Shown here one piece after another: positions 1 to 10,172 of a DNA stretch of 64,000 bases. The position numbers and the translations under genes were made by a program. The notes under the pieces are model-generated. The model was not told where the DNA came from. It saw only the letters and a list, made by a program, of their open reading frames with translations, and ran no database searches. The number at the start of each line of letters is the position of its first letter. The stretch's first letter is position 1. The DNA comes from Cylindrospermum sp. NIES-4074 (GTDB taxonomy: Bacteria > Cyanobacteriota > Cyanobacteriia > Cyanobacteriales > Nostocaceae): assembly GCA_003994795.1 (NCBI GenBank), contig AP018269.1, forward strand, positions 2,607,346 to 2,671,345. Reading direction: 5' to 3'.

Positions 1-3000
1 AATAGAATTTAGCAGCAAGTTCGTTAGCAAGAGATTCGTCATTAATGTACTCGTGTTCTTGTGCAAGAGCAATGGCCTGATCATAATCATTCATTGCTTC
101 AAGATGTTGACGGAGTACCCGATGTTGCTCTGCTTCAACCAAATAAATTAGATGTAAATAATTCATTGGGGCATGATTCGCCCATTTACTCATCTTTTGC
201 TGATTAGCTAGCACCTTATTCAATATTTGTTCTTGTTTTGATGATTCGGCTTCAGGATATAGTGCAAGCCACGTTAGAGAATCGTATAAATAGAATTTAG
301 TAATTACTACTTGCCCAATACCGCCAAGTAAATACTGCTCTGCCTTACTAGCATTTTCCGCAGCTTCATTATATTGGCCAAAGTGATAACATAGAGTAAG
401 CTTGCATAAATAAAAATATAAAAGAGCAACTCCATCATTTGCTTCTAGATGAACCGTAAGATTTTTTTCTTCGTTATAAGCTTCACCTAGTAAACGACAT
501 GAATTGACCGCAGTACCCATAAAATTTAATACTGTCTGCCGATAAATCTCAACCCAGTAAAAAACTCGTTCTTGCTTGAGTTGACTAATGGCATGACTAT
601 AGGTTGCCATCTCTCGTTCGAGTCCTGTCAGTTCCTTGCCGCTAAAATACGACATATAGCAGTAAGCCTTGAGAGAATATGCAGCAAATTCTAAATCTCC
701 CGTTTCCAAACCAGCAGAGTAAGCTTCCAAAAGAGGCTTGATAACTTCTTTAATGGGTTCCTTCCAAGGTCTGACGTGAGTATTAAATGTTTGGATAATT
801 TTAGCTTTAATTTCTTTTATACTAAAGCGTGACAATAGATTGGCAGCTAATTTGCCAAACTGATAACCAACTTCAATATCTTCCAAAGAACCACATAGCA
901 TTAACCCATAAGTAACATAGGCAAAGGCGGATAGCGGAGCATTACCATACTTGATTGAGAGATTTATCTGTTTTAATACAATCAATGGGAATAATTCGGG
1001 AACAGCTTGATAGGCAGTAGCTGTTATACTTGCTAGGATTTGTATAGATGCCAGTTTCTCAGTATCAGTCATCACTGGGAGATGAATTAAATCTTCAATC
1101 TGTCTACCAGTCAAACTTGAAGCTGTTTCCTCTAGTGCTGATTTAAAATCTAACTGGCTTGGCTGTTGGACAAACTCTACCCCTAACTGCTCAAGAACAA
1201 TTCGTGCAATCTTGACGGCTTCAACCCCTTTACTCTGCGCCCCATAAGCCTGAATTTTGACTTCATAAACTTTGACTTTATCTAATAGTGTTCTAGCTCG
1301 TGTTAAAACTACTTTCACTAATTGCTCAGTTTGCTCAAAGTCACCAGCTAAGTAGGCCGCCTCTGCTGCATTCTCATACAAAGCTAGGGTTAGTTCATAT
1401 TTCCTTTGCCAACTATCACTTGAGAGGAGTTCAATTCCAGTAGTTAAATACTTAATAGCAGATTGATGAGCTGTTGATGCCAAAGCTTTACGTCCAGCAA
1501 TCAAATTCATCGCTGCCAGTTCATCGCGCTTAGTTTGATGAGTGACGAATTCTATGGCTACATTGAACTGATTAACAAGCTCAAAAATCTTTTCCTCTCG
1601 TTCTGCAATTGGGGTATTGGTCAACAATAATAGTCCAATTTTTAAATGAATTGATTTTTTCTGGTCTTCTGGAATCAGAGAATAAGCGGCTTGCTGTACC
1701 CGGTCATGTACAAACTTATATCGGGGAAATTGAAAATTGCTAATTGCTAATCCTGTATCTTCCCGCTCATCAATAGTTGCCCCATCACCTTCTGAAAATA
1801 ACTTACAAGTATCTACTTGAGGTAGAATTAGTCCTTCATGTAATGCTACCCATAAGTCTGAAGCTATATCTACCGCAGATTTTTCTTGTACTATAGCGAG
1901 AGTTTTTAAGTCAAATTCGTTACCAATACAGGCTGCTAATTTTAATACATTTTGACTGATTTTTGGCAACTTTTCTATTTGCAGTGCCATAAACTCTACT
2001 ACATCATCTGTGAGAGTTAATGTCTGTAATTTTGCTAGATTATACTGCCAATAACCAACTTCAAAGTTAAATTTTATTAGTTTATCGTCATGTAGACACT
2101 TAAGAAATTGATTGGTAAAAAAAGGATTACCTTTGGTCTTAGTAAATACCAATTGGGTAAGAGGGATGGCTACTGATTCTGGACAATGAAGGGTATCAGC
2201 AATCAGACAATTTAAATCACTCCGGTTTAAGGGTTCTAGAGTAATGGTATTAACCGTAGCACTTGTTTTTTTGATTTCCTGTAGGGTTAAACTTAGTGGA
2301 TGTGCCTGAGAAACTTCATTATCCCGATATGCACCAATCAACAATAAACCTACCTTATGTTCATCTGTATTCTCTATTTCAGATGGAAGAGAGGTAGATG
2401 TATTTTCACTCATTAATAATTGAATTAATTTTAAAGAAGTCGTATCTGCCCATTGTAAATCATCTAGAAAAACCACTAAAGGATGGTCTTTGGTATTAAA
2501 GACTTGAATAAATCTTTGGAACAATAAATTGAAACGATTTTGGGAAGAACTGCCAGAAATTTCAGCAACTGGGGGTTGTTTGCCAATAATCCGTTCGAGT
2601 TCGGGAATTACATCAGTAATCACCTGACCTTGTGTACCTAATGCCTGTAGAATCTTGGCTTTCCACTGTTGAATTTGGGCATCAGTTTCCGAGAGTATTT
2701 GCCCGATTAAGTCTCGAAAAGCTTGTACTAATGCTGATAGGGGAATGTCGCGTTGGAATTGGTCAAATTTTCCTTTGATGAAATAACTACGCTGTCTCGC
2801 AATCGGTTTATGGACTTCATTGACCACAGCGGTTTTGCCAATGCCAGAGAAACCGGCAACTAATATAATTTCCGTTGTTCCATTTGTCACGCGTGCAAAA
2901 GCAGCAAGTAGAGTGTCAACCGCTTGCTGGCGACCATAGAGTTTTTCGGGGATGACAAACCGATCTGATATATCCCGAATTCCCAACTTAAAGGGTATAA

Positions 3001-3874
3001 TTTCCCCAGTTTCTTGCCACTGTTTATGGCACACCTCTAAGTCATGTTTCAACCCTGATGCACTCTGATAGCGGTCTTCAGCATTTTTTGCCATCAGCTT
3101 GCCGATAATATCAGATAAAATTGAGGGAATATTGAAGTTAATCTGGTTTACTTTTGGTGGTTCTTTGGCAATGTGACAGTAAACTAACTCCATCGCATCA
3201 TTGGTGCTGAAGGGCAAAAGTCCAGTGAGAAGTTCAAAGAAGGTGACACCAAGAGAATAAAAGTCGGTACGGTAGTCAATACCCCGGTTCATTCTTCCTG
3301 TTTGTTCAGGGGAGATGTACGCTAGCGTGCCTTCTAAGACATTAGGACTGGTGAGGAATTGAATTTCTCTCGGCAAAAGGGAGGCAATACTGAAGTCGAT
3401 AATTTTTACCTCACTTGTGGTGGGGTTAATTAGGATGTTGCCGGGTTTGATGTCTTTGTGAATTATGCGCTGGCGATGTAGCCCCTCAAGAGTGAAGGCA
3501 ATTTCAATAGCGATGTGGAAAAATTCACTGAGGGAAACAGGATTTCCCTGCATTTTTTTATCTGCTAGTCGCCAGTCTTTGAGGGAAATACCCCCATAGT
3601 CTTCCATTACTAGGGCATAACCGTTGCGGTAGTTTACTAGGCTGTAGGGTTTGACTATGCCCGGAAGGTCAAGGTTTTTGGTGATTGTGTACTGTTTGCG
3701 GAACTGGGCGATTTCACTAAAGGAGGGATATTCATTCCGCATCATTTTGAGGATGACGGAAGTTTGGTCTTGTTCTCTGATGCCTCGATAAACTAGCGTT
3801 TTGTTACCTAAATAGATTGGCTCGGTAATACGATATCCTGTAATTGCATATATTGTATTTGATGATACATTCAT
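1..3874 (-). CDS. Hybrid Ser/Thr kinase - AAA ATPase sensor, 3' part beyond the window
   Basis: The reading frame is open from an ATG at 3874 to the left edge, about 1291 codons without a stop, so the C-terminus is missing. Residues about 10-270 form a Ser/Thr kinase domain with VILK as the ATP lysine, IIHKDIKPGN as the catalytic loop (HKD, not HRD) and DFS in place of DFG. Around residues 310-650 lies an AAA/STAND-type ATPase with the P-loop GFSGIGKT and the Walker B motif VVFLDDLQWAD. A long helical, TPR-like region follows to the edge. In cyanobacteria such proteins (HstK-like) usually continue into GAF and histidine-kinase domains, which would lie outside this window. The non-canonical HKD and DFS are common in this family. 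The response regulator at 4612-5187 lies upstream on the same strand, but the 737-base gap contains a terminator, so it is probably a separate unit. Confidence 0.9.
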   Translation of the reverse strand, partial: MNVSSNTIYAITGYRITEPIYLGNKTLVYRGIREQDQTSVILKMMRNEYPSFSEIAQFRKQYTITKNLDLPGIVKPYSLVNYRNGYALVMEDYGGISLKDWRLADKKMQGNPVSLSEFFHIAIEIAFTLEGLHRQRIIHKDIKPGNILINPTTSEVKIIDFSIASLLPREIQFLTSPNVLEGTLAYISPEQTGRMNRGIDYRTDFYSLGVTFFELLTGLLPFSTNDAMELVYCHIAKEPPKVNQINFNIPSILSDIIGKLMAKNAEDRYQSASGLKHDLEVCHKQWQETGEIIPFKLGIRDISDRFVIPEKLYGRQQAVDTLLAAFARVTNGTTEIILVAGFSGIGKTAVVNEVHKPIARQRSYFIKGKFDQFQRDIPLSALVQAFRDLIGQILSETDAQIQQWKAKILQALGTQGQVITDVIPELERIIGKQPPVAEISGSSSQNRFNLLFQRFIQVFNTKDHPLVVFLDDLQWADTTSLKLIQLLMSENTSTSLPSEIENTDEHKVGLLLIGAYRDNEVSQAHPLSLTLQEIKKTSATVNTITLEPLNRSDLNCLIADTLHCPESVAIPLTQLVFTKTKGNPFFTNQFLKCLHDDKLIKFNFEVGYWQYNLAKLQTLTLTDDVVEFMALQIEKLPKISQNVLKLAACIGNEFDLKTLAIVQEKSAVDIASDLWVALHEGLILPQVDTCKLFSEGDGATIDEREDTGLAISNFQFPRYKFVHDRVQQAAYSLIPEDQKKSIHLKIGLLLLTNTPIAEREEKIFELVNQFNVAIEFVTHQTKRDELAAMNLIAGRKALASTAHQSAIKYLTTGIELLSSDSWQRKYELTLALYENAAEAAYLAGDFEQTEQLVKVVLTRARTLLDKVKVYEVKIQAYGAQSKGVEAVKIARIVLEQLGVEFVQQPSQLDFKSALEETASSLTGRQIEDLIHLPVMTDTEKLASIQILASITATAYQAVPELFPLIVLKQINLSIKYGNAPLSAFAYVTYGLMLCGSLEDIEVGYQFGKLAANLLSRFSIKEIKAKIIQTFNTHVRPWKEPIKEVIKPLLEAYSAGLETGDLEFAAYSLKAYCYMSYFSGKELTGLEREMATYSHAISQLKQERVFYWVEIYRQTVLNFMGTAVNSCRLLGEAYNEEKNLTVHLEANDGVALLYFYLCKLTLCYHFGQYNEAAENASKAEQYLLGGIGQVVITKFYLYDSLTWLALYPEAESSKQEQILNKVLANQQKMSKWANHAPMNYLHLIYLVEAEQHRVLRQHLEAMNDYDQAIALAQEHEYINDESLANELAAKFY

Positions 3875-4611
3875 TGTAGTCTGTATTCATACCTCTTTAA
3901 CGTTTAACAATGCCATTATATGGTGATAAATGTCACTAAGACAGAAGAAAAATTTTAAAAATATTTGTATTTATAAATACAGATTTTTAGAGTAAATTCA
4001 ACATTTTTAACTTTATGGCTTAAATAGTAATCTTGGTCTGGCGTTAAATTGCCAACCATGCTTATGCTTATTTGCTCTCATAATTTTATCGATGTGTTGG
4101 CTCTCAATAACTAGGGGTGTAGGGGAAATCCACTGATAAATAGAGAGAGGGACTTGGTATAGCAGTCTAATTTGATTCATAAACTTACTTGTGTAGGCAA
4201 GCAATAGGAAATAGGGTTCTAGAAGATCAAGGAGTAGGTCGTTTTTTCAAAAATTAAATATGATTCCTATATGAGGGCGCTCTTAACCTCTCCACGACGC
4301 GCACTTGCGTTGCTGCTACATATATATGAAGATGTTGTCATATTTTTTATTCATAAATGCAGTGGCTTGTATCCTTTTTCTTCTCCTGTGGTTGTCGCTG
4401 CGCGAACAGGGTTGGTTCTTCTCTTACACCCCACATTCCGCCTCAAAGGGGCTTGGTCACCAAAGACAAGCAAATTTCGATGCAATTGCCCAAACAAAAA
4501 AGCCTGCCGTTCCCATTAGCTAAAGAGTGGGTTCTGGCAGGTTTGGCAGGTCTAGAGCTGCTTTGCTAGACGGGGTATTTTGGGCGGCAAGGATAATAGA
4601 GAGCGAAAATG
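3875..4611. other. Gene-poor spacer
   Basis: The spacer lies between the kinase and the response regulator. Short open frames on both strands (for example 4013-4204 minus and 4271-4519 plus) overlap each other, have no recognisable domain and look accidental. The only clear element is the terminator near 4494-4541. Confidence 0.5.
4494..4541 (-). terminator. Rho-independent terminator for the response regulator
   Basis: On the minus strand an imperfect hairpin (arms CCTGCC at 4536-4541 and GGCAGG at 4503-4508, extended by inner ACCCA/TGGGA pairing) is followed by a run of six T. It lies about 70 bases past the stop of the regulator gene. Confidence 0.6.
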
Positions 4612-5187
4612 CTACTTGATTTTCTGTTTAATAAACGTCACAACCTGAGTTAGCTGTTTCTTTAAGCCGTCAATTTCCGCCTGCATCTTGACGATTTTCT
4701 CATTCAGTGCTTCGATTTCTGCGGATGAAGGTGCTCCTTTACCAGCGTTTACGACTGTTCCTGCATCATTTTTGGGGGAAGCAGCTGGTACCGGAACGGA
4801 GGGGCGCGGCAGTTTAGCCTTTTTCATTGCTGACTGAATTGCGCCAATCAGTTGCTTCTGGTCAAATGGCTTGCCGAGAAATTCAAAGTATTCAAAGGGT
4901 TCTTGGAGTTTCTCTGTCACCTCTTCCTTGCGACCAGACATGAGCACTAAGGGTATTTTCCTTAACTCCGGGTCAGCTTGAATTTTCTGGAAAACTTCCC
5001 AGCCACTTATTTTAGGTAATAGAAAGTCCAACATGATCAGACTGAGTTTTTCCTGACGGATGAAATTGAGTCCTTCCAAACCGTCTTTTGCTTCCAACAC
5101 ATCGAAATTGCCCGGAGGCAACATATCACGTACTTTTATCCTGACAACTGTTGTGTCATCGATAACTAAAATTTTGTTACTTGCCAC
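4612..5187 (-). CDS. CheY-like response regulator with C-terminal coiled coil
   Basis: A 191-residue protein. Residues 5-122 form a receiver domain with acidic pair DD at 10-11, phospho-acceptor Asp in LIMLDFLLP (about residue 54), conserved Ser in VLMSGR and Lys in LGKPF. A Pro/Ala-rich linker follows, then a predicted coiled coil from about residue 155 (EIEALNEKIVKMQAEIDGLK) that may mediate dimerisation. There is no DNA-binding or enzymatic output domain, so it probably acts by protein contact. No cognate histidine kinase lies next to it except possibly the missing C-terminus of the hybrid kinase downstream. Confidence 0.85.
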   Translation of the reverse strand: MASNKILVIDDTTVVRIKVRDMLPPGNFDVLEAKDGLEGLNFIRQEKLSLIMLDFLLPKISGWEVFQKIQADPELRKIPLVLMSGRKEEVTEKLQEPFEYFEFLGKPFDQKQLIGAIQSAMKKAKLPRPSVPVPAASPKNDAGTVVNAGKGAPSSAEIEALNEKIVKMQAEIDGLKKQLTQVVTFIKQKIK

Positions 5188-5404
5188 GACTGATTGCTCT
5201 ACCAGAAACTTTAAGTGTAGATGGCGGATTTGCCGATTGACTCTAAGAATTCTCCTACTATATCCAAAATTTATGTTGATTGGGGGAGAGTATATTTATG
5301 GTATCAGTGAGAATATCACAAGTATTTTGGGTAACTTTGGCTGGCGTTCTTACCAATTTGTGTCATGGTGATTCCAGGGACTAAGAAATAGTCCTGCTAT
5401 ATCT

Positions 5405-6328
5405 ATGCATCTTGCTTGGATGTCTATGACTTCGCCACAACAAGCCGAACTCGAGTCTGAAATTAAGGCCATGCCTAGCTGGTTGCGCCGCCCTATTGGC
5501 AAAGCCAGTGAACTTTCTGCTGTGCAACGTATTATTAAGCAGCGCCAAATTCACACGATTTGCGAAGAAGGACGCTGCCCTAATCGGGGTGAGTGCTATG
5601 CCCAAAAAACTGCAACTTTTTTGCTCATGGGTCCAACCTGCACACGCTCTTGTGCTTTTTGTCAAGTAGATAAAGGTCATGCACCGATGTCTCTTGACCT
5701 GGAGGAACCACAAAAGGTGTCAGAAGCAGTGCAGCTTTTAGGATTACGTTATGTGGTGCTGACTTCTGTGGCCCGTGATGACTTGCCTGATGGGGGAGCG
5801 GGCCACTTTGTGATGACAATGGAAACTATCCGCCAATTGAACCCAGAGACTCAAATTGAAGTGCTGACGCCAGATTTTTGGGGTGGGGCGGGTGTTGGGG
5901 TAGCAGGCCAACGGCAGCGGATAGCTATGATTGTTAACGCTAAACCAGCTTGTTTTAATCATAATGTCGAGACGGTACGACGGTTAACTGGGCCAGTACG
6001 TCGGGGCGCAAAGTACGATCGCTCGCTGCAAGTCCTAGCTGTAGTCAAAGAACTTGATCCGACTATTCCCACAAAATCAGGTTTGATGTTGGGACACGGT
6101 GAAACTGTTGAGGAAGTCATCGCCACTATGGCGGATCTTAGGGCTGTGGGATGCGATCGCCTAACTCTAGGTCAGTATATGCGTCCTTCCTTAGAACATC
6201 TGCCAGTCCAAAAATACTGGACACCAGAGGAATTTGCTCAACTCGGCACTGTAGCATCAGAGATGGGATTTAGCCATGTCCGTTCCGCACCTCTGGTTCG
6301 CAGTTCCTACCACGCCGGGGAGACTTGA
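5405..6328 (+). CDS. lipA: Lipoyl synthase (radical SAM)
   Basis: LipA inserts two sulfur atoms into protein-bound octanoyl groups to make the lipoyl cofactor of 2-oxoacid dehydrogenases and the glycine cleavage H protein. Visible are the auxiliary-cluster cysteines ([12 protein letters not shown]), the radical-SAM motif CTRSCAFC and the family's C-terminal RSSYHAGE. At 307 residues it has the usual length. The start is uncertain: ATGs at 5405, 5420 and 5426 are in frame with no clear Shine-Dalgarno, and the segment [13 protein letters not shown] typical of this cyanobacterial LipA subtype begins after all of them. Many cyanobacteria carry two lipA genes; the [10 protein letters not shown]-terminus suggests this is the second type. 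A heptamer repeat array begins right after the stop. Confidence 0.93.
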   Translation: MHLAWMSMTSPQQAELESEIKAMPSWLRRPIGKASELSAVQRIIKQRQIHTICEEGRCPNRGECYAQKTATFLLMGPTCTRSCAFCQVDKGHAPMSLDLEEPQKVSEAVQLLGLRYVVLTSVARDDLPDGGAGHFVMTMETIRQLNPETQIEVLTPDFWGGAGVGVAGQRQRIAMIVNAKPACFNHNVETVRRLTGPVRRGAKYDRSLQVLAVVKELDPTIPTKSGLMLGHGETVEEVIATMADLRAVGCDRLTLGQYMRPSLEHLPVQKYWTPEEFAQLGTVASEMGFSHVRSAPLVRSSYHAGET

Positions 6329-6335
6329 GGGAGAT

Positions 6336-6660
6336 GGAGTGTGGGGAGTGCTGAGTGCTGAGTGCTGAGTGCTGAGTGGGGAGTGTGGGGAGTGTGGGGA
6401 GTGCTGAGTGCTGAGTGCTGAGTGCTGAGTGTGGGGAGTGTGGGGAGTGTGGGGAGTGTGGGGAGTGCTGAGTGCTGAGTGCTGAGTGGGGAGTGTGGGG
6501 AGTGTGGGGAGTGTGGGGAGTGTGGGGAGTGTGGGGAGTGAGAAATATTAAATATTACTCCTCTGCTTCTCCTGCTTCCCCATCTTCCCCCTCTTCCCTA
6601 TCTTCCCCCTCTTCCCCCTCTCCCCCCTCTCCCTTCCTCCCCTGCCCCCTGCCTCTTGCC
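6336..6660. repeat. Heptameric tandem repeat array (STRR type) with AT core and C/T-rich arm
   Basis: From about 6336 to 6540 the plus strand consists of GTGGGGA and GTGCTGA type heptamers. At 6540-6561 lies an AT-rich core (GAGAAATATTAAATATTACT followed by CC), then a C/T-rich arm of CCCC-TCTT units to about 6660. The G-rich and C-rich arms are roughly complementary. Arrays like this are typical of heterocystous cyanobacteria. Open frames across it are artefacts. Confidence 0.9.
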
Positions 6661-6754
6661 CCTTCTGAACACAAAAATATTTTTAAAGAATTTGGGCAAT
6701 TGGCACAGCTGTTTGGTATGTCTTAAAAAGTCCTGAAATTTAGGAGAACCCCTT

Positions 6755-6880
6755 ATGACTGCTAAAAGCAAGAGTTCTGCACCTGCTAAACCTTCCTATG
6801 TGTTTCGCACAGGTTGGGCGCTGCTGCTGTTGGCTATCAACTTCTTGGTAGCAGCTTATTATTTCCACATCATTGAGTAG
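6755..6880 (+). CDS. psaX: Photosystem I small subunit PsaX
   Basis: A 41-residue protein with a short basic N-terminus (MTAKSKSSAPAKPSYVFRTG), one transmembrane helix (WALLLLAINFLVAAYYFHII) and no signal peptide. The pattern KPSYVFRT...LLLAINFLVAAYYF matches PsaX, a peripheral single-helix photosystem I subunit known from thermophilic and some filamentous cyanobacteria. A good ribosome-binding site (AGGAG at 6743-6747) precedes the ATG. It is separated from lipA by the repeat array and is convergent with the ABC permease gene 21 bases further on. Its length puts it below common ORF cut-offs. Confidence 0.85.
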   Translation: MTAKSKSSAPAKPSYVFRTGWALLLLAINFLVAAYYFHIIE

Positions 6881-6901
6881 TTAGAAGTGGAGTGGTGCTG
6901 C

Positions 6902-7768
6902 TCAAATCGTGCCTTTAAATAAACCTTTAGGGCGAATGAGCAGCACCAAAATCAATATAAACAGAGCTACAGCTTGTTTGTACTGGGAACCCAGCCAAGG
7001 CGTGCTGACTTCTTGGGTGATGCCAATAATAAAAGCAGCGGCGATCGCTCCGTAGGGATTGCCAATACCCCCAAGAATCACGGAAGCAAACAAGGGCAAA
7101 ATCAAAAACCACCCCATATTCGGACGCACACCTGTAGTCAGCCCATACATACTGCCGCCCAAAGAAGTGAATGTGCCAGCAATTATCCAAGTCCAAAGGA
7201 TTACTCTGTCAACATTGATCCCGGAAACCCTGGCTAAATCCAAATCGTCAGCTACTGCTCGCATCGCCTTACCAATTTTGGTGTTTTGTAGTAGGTAATG
7301 CAACGCCAAAATTGCCAAAATTGCCAACCCCAGTACCAATAACTGGTTTTGTGGCACCTTTAAGCCAACAATTTCTAAAGCAGGGGTAACAGGTAGATCA
7401 TAGTTCTGGTTTTTTCCTCCCCAAATAAAAATAATGCCATTGCGAAGGAATAAAGCCAGTCCGATGGAGATAATAATCAGTGTCGTCGAAGAGGCACGGA
7501 TAGACCGCATTCTTGACCACAACAATTTTTCTGCCAACAGCATCACGGCTACAGTTCCCCCTGCGGCCAGGATCATTGACAGCCAAATATTTACCCCAAT
7601 TGTATTTAACAGCAGCGTTAGATAAGCGCCCACAGTCAAAAAGTCCCCGTGGGCAAAGTTAGACAGCCGTAAAATCCCATAGGTAAGGGTGAGTCCAACT
7701 GCTGCTAGAGCAATAATGCTCCCCACCGCAATCCCATTGATGATTAATTGAGCCAGTTGTGCATCCAT
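6902..7768 (-). CDS. Branched-chain/neutral amino-acid ABC transporter permease (LivH/NatD family)
   Basis: A 288-residue inner-membrane protein with about eight hydrophobic segments. It begins MDAQLAQLIINGIAVGSIIALAAVGLTLTYG, and the early LSNFAHGDF motif is typical of LivH-type permeases. It would form the membrane channel with a LivM-type partner for uptake of hydrophobic or neutral amino acids (the NatA-E system in Anabaena). No binding protein, ATPase or second permease gene is adjacent, which fits the scattered nat genes of Nostocales. NatD is the likely orthologue, but the symbol is not proved by sequence alone. Confidence 0.85.
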   Translation of the reverse strand: MDAQLAQLIINGIAVGSIIALAAVGLTLTYGILRLSNFAHGDFLTVGAYLTLLLNTIGVNIWLSMILAAGGTVAVMLLAEKLLWSRMRSIRASSTTLIIISIGLALFLRNGIIFIWGGKNQNYDLPVTPALEIVGLKVPQNQLLVLGLAILAILALHYLLQNTKIGKAMRAVADDLDLARVSGINVDRVILWTWIIAGTFTSLGGSMYGLTTGVRPNMGWFLILPLFASVILGGIGNPYGAIAAAFIIGITQEVSTPWLGSQYKQAVALFILILVLLIRPKGLFKGTI

Positions 7769-7951
7769 AGTTTGAAGTTGCTATTAAGAAATTTTTAAGT
7801 GTGTGATTTCCTTCAATAATCTTTTGAATAGCCGTTAAAATTGACACTATCGGCTAGAGTTTACAAATAAAAAAGAATCGTGCGCTAATATACATAAAAT
7901 CCTGTTCGCAGTTTTTTGCGAAGCTAAATTTGTTCAGCGGTCTAGTTGACC

Positions 7952-9772
7952 ATGCAGCAGTCTTCAAGCTTACCAGAACAAAACTCACTGATAGACGCAA
8001 CACCAACGCTTCTAACAACAATCCAGCAACTTCGCGCCGAGTTGTGGCTGGAAAGCAGCTTGAATCAGTTGCAAAGTCGCCTGAGTGATTGTCTGTCTTC
8101 TGCTTTTACCACGATTCCCCAAGCAACAGCCACAGAAGCAGAAATTTTTCAAACTGTGGTGAATGAACTCAATAGTGCTTTAAGTGCTAGTAGGGTGGCT
8201 ATCGCTCTTTTACCACCACACCAAACAGTTGGCGAAATTTGCTATGTTTCCCATTCTCCATCTCGGCGATCGCCACGTCTACTTCTGGAAGTGATGCCCA
8301 AAAAGGGTAAAACGCTGTGGTTGAAATCACATGAAGTCATTACCCTTGAAGATTTGCAGCAAATGGAGAAACAAGAACCGCCGAGTGCTTGGCGTTTCGT
8401 TGAGGATTCTCACGGTGCGATCGCCTGGCTAATTATCGCCACAGCCTGTCTCAGGTCGAATGGAGACTCACTCAAAGCATCACAATCTCAACTTATATCC
8501 CCATTAGTCACAAGAGCCGCCCAATATTGTGCTACGGCTTTGGCACAACTCAGGCAAATCCAATCTTTGCACCAACGTTCTCAAAAATTAGGTAACTCTA
8601 ATCAGGAACTGGAGCGCACCAATCAACTCAAAAACCAGTTTCTGGCCAACACCAGTCATGAAATTCGCACACCCCTGAGTTCCATTATTGGATTCACCCA
8701 CCTGCTGTTAGCTCAAGGCTACGATCCAAGTAGACAACGCCATCAAGAGTATTTAAACATTATTCAATCTAGCGGTAAGCATCTGCTAGCGCTGATTAAT
8801 GATATTTTGGATCTCTCGAAAATTGAAGCCGACCAGCTAGAAGTGCAGTGGGAAACAGTCGATGTGCCGGCTTTATGTCGCAATGTCTTAGCTTTAGTGA
8901 AAGAAAAAGCTGCTAATAAGCGTTTACAATTGCGTCTAGAAGTAGACCCCAATATTACAACCTTAGTAGCTGACTCTTTGCGACTCAAGCAAATGCTGTT
9001 GAATTTACTTTTCAACGCCCTCAAGTTTACCAACACAGGCAGCGTTGGCTTACAAGTTGCCGAACAAAGTGGATTTATACATTTTACAGTTTGGGATACT
9101 GGCGCTGGTATTTCCCCAGAAGACCAAGCTTTACTATTTCAACCATATTGCCAAATTCCTAACTCCGTAGCTGGTCGTGACGAAGGTACTGGTTTGGGGT
9201 TGGTGGTGACTCGGAAACTTGCGGAAATTCATGGTGGTTCTTTGCAACTGAAATCGGCAGTGAATCACGGCTCGCGTTTTACCATCGTCCTCCCTCTCCA
9301 GCCAATGGGGCAAGTTTTGGTAGATGGGGAAGATCAGCAGGTAGGAAAATTGGCAGAAAGTGTGCTTCCCATCGTCGAAAGTCCTGTCACCCCTAGCTGT
9401 TCTCTAGAAATTTTATTGGTGGAAGATGACCCACCCAATGCCGAGTTGATGAAAATTTATCTAGGTAAATTAGGATATCAAGTAACTTGGGTGAAGAGTG
9501 CTGCCCAAATGTGGGCAGTTCTCAAACAGCTAGAACCAGCAGTAATTTTAATGGATATAACTCTGCCAGATGCCAATGGTCTGGAACTGGTGCAACGATT
9601 GCGATCGCATCAGCAATATCAGAAAATGCCGATAATTGCCCAAACTGCAATGGCTATGAAAGGCGATCGCGAAATCTGTCTCGCATCCGGTGTCAATGAC
9701 TATATTTCTAAACCCCTGGATTTACCACTTTTAGCCAGTCTGGTGGCAAAGTATAGTAAACCAAACCATTGA
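7952..9772 (+). CDS. GAF-type hybrid histidine kinase with C-terminal receiver
   Basis: About 606 residues. An N-terminal GAF-like sensor (about 40-200) is followed by a coiled linker, HisKA with the phospho-acceptor in FLANTSHEIRTPLSSIIGF, and HATPase_c with N box LLFNALKFT, G1 DTGAGI and G2 GTGLGL. A receiver domain (about 480-600) has LLVEDDPPNAEL, phospho-Asp in ILMDITLPD and Lys in ISKPLD. There are no membrane segments, so it is a cytoplasmic sensor. The longest frame starts at a TTG at 7946; the ATG two codons later is preferred. All catalytic residues of both modules are present, so autophosphorylation and transfer to its own receiver are expected. The signal is unknown. Confidence 0.88.
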   Translation: MQQSSSLPEQNSLIDATPTLLTTIQQLRAELWLESSLNQLQSRLSDCLSSAFTTIPQATATEAEIFQTVVNELNSALSASRVAIALLPPHQTVGEICYVSHSPSRRSPRLLLEVMPKKGKTLWLKSHEVITLEDLQQMEKQEPPSAWRFVEDSHGAIAWLIIATACLRSNGDSLKASQSQLISPLVTRAAQYCATALAQLRQIQSLHQRSQKLGNSNQELERTNQLKNQFLANTSHEIRTPLSSIIGFTHLLLAQGYDPSRQRHQEYLNIIQSSGKHLLALINDILDLSKIEADQLEVQWETVDVPALCRNVLALVKEKAANKRLQLRLEVDPNITTLVADSLRLKQMLLNLLFNALKFTNTGSVGLQVAEQSGFIHFTVWDTGAGISPEDQALLFQPYCQIPNSVAGRDEGTGLGLVVTRKLAEIHGGSLQLKSAVNHGSRFTIVLPLQPMGQVLVDGEDQQVGKLAESVLPIVESPVTPSCSLEILLVEDDPPNAELMKIYLGKLGYQVTWVKSAAQMWAVLKQLEPAVILMDITLPDANGLELVQRLRSHQQYQKMPIIAQTAMAMKGDREICLASGVNDYISKPLDLPLLASLVAKYSKPNH

Positions 9773-9929
9773 CTTTATCTGAAGTCTAGCTCTGTCCAGA
9801 CTGAGACTGCTGGGTAACTCGTCAGGGTGAAATCTGAATTTCGCCTTGTGCGATCGCTAAACCACAAAATTTGAGGCGGCATTATCTTTTTTGTATAATT
9901 AGTAGGCTGACTAACCGGTTGAGTTAACT

Positions 9930-10172
9930 ATGAGAACATTAGAAATAATTGTCACCATTACAAGCAATGGCAAGTTAATAGTCAATTCTCCTGTAGATAT
10001 GCCAGTGGGTGAATATAATGCTGTCCTTGTGCTAGAGGAGCGACCAATTCAAAATCATCTTCAAAGTTCTGTCCAAAATGCTCAGGCTCTTTTTAGGCAA
10101 TATATTCCTGCTAGTAGAAAAATTTCTGAAGAGTTAATTCAGGAGCGAAGATTGGAGGCTTTAAGTGAGTGA
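9930..10172 (+). CDS. Putative antitoxin of a PIN-type toxin-antitoxin pair
   Basis: An 80-residue acidic-tailed protein. Its N-terminal beta-rich part (LEIIVTITSNGKLIVNSPVD) is followed by helical sequence ending ISEELIQERRLEALSE. It is assigned from position: its stop codon overlaps the start of the downstream PIN-domain gene by four bases (GTGA). I do not recognise an AbrB, Phd or RHH DNA-binding motif with confidence. Confidence 0.7.
   Translation: MRTLEIIVTITSNGKLIVNSPVDMPVGEYNAVLVLEERPIQNHLQSSVQNAQALFRQYIPASRKISEELIQERRLEALSE

Noticed and set aside
4013-4204. 63-residue minus-strand frame
   Set aside because: The text resembles common intergenic repeats (CTAATTTGATTCATAAAC), with no ribosome-binding site or domain.
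6472-6726. 84-residue frame with repeated VWGVWG
   Set aside because: It translates the heptamer array and the following C/T-rich arm; low-complexity repeat, not a gene.
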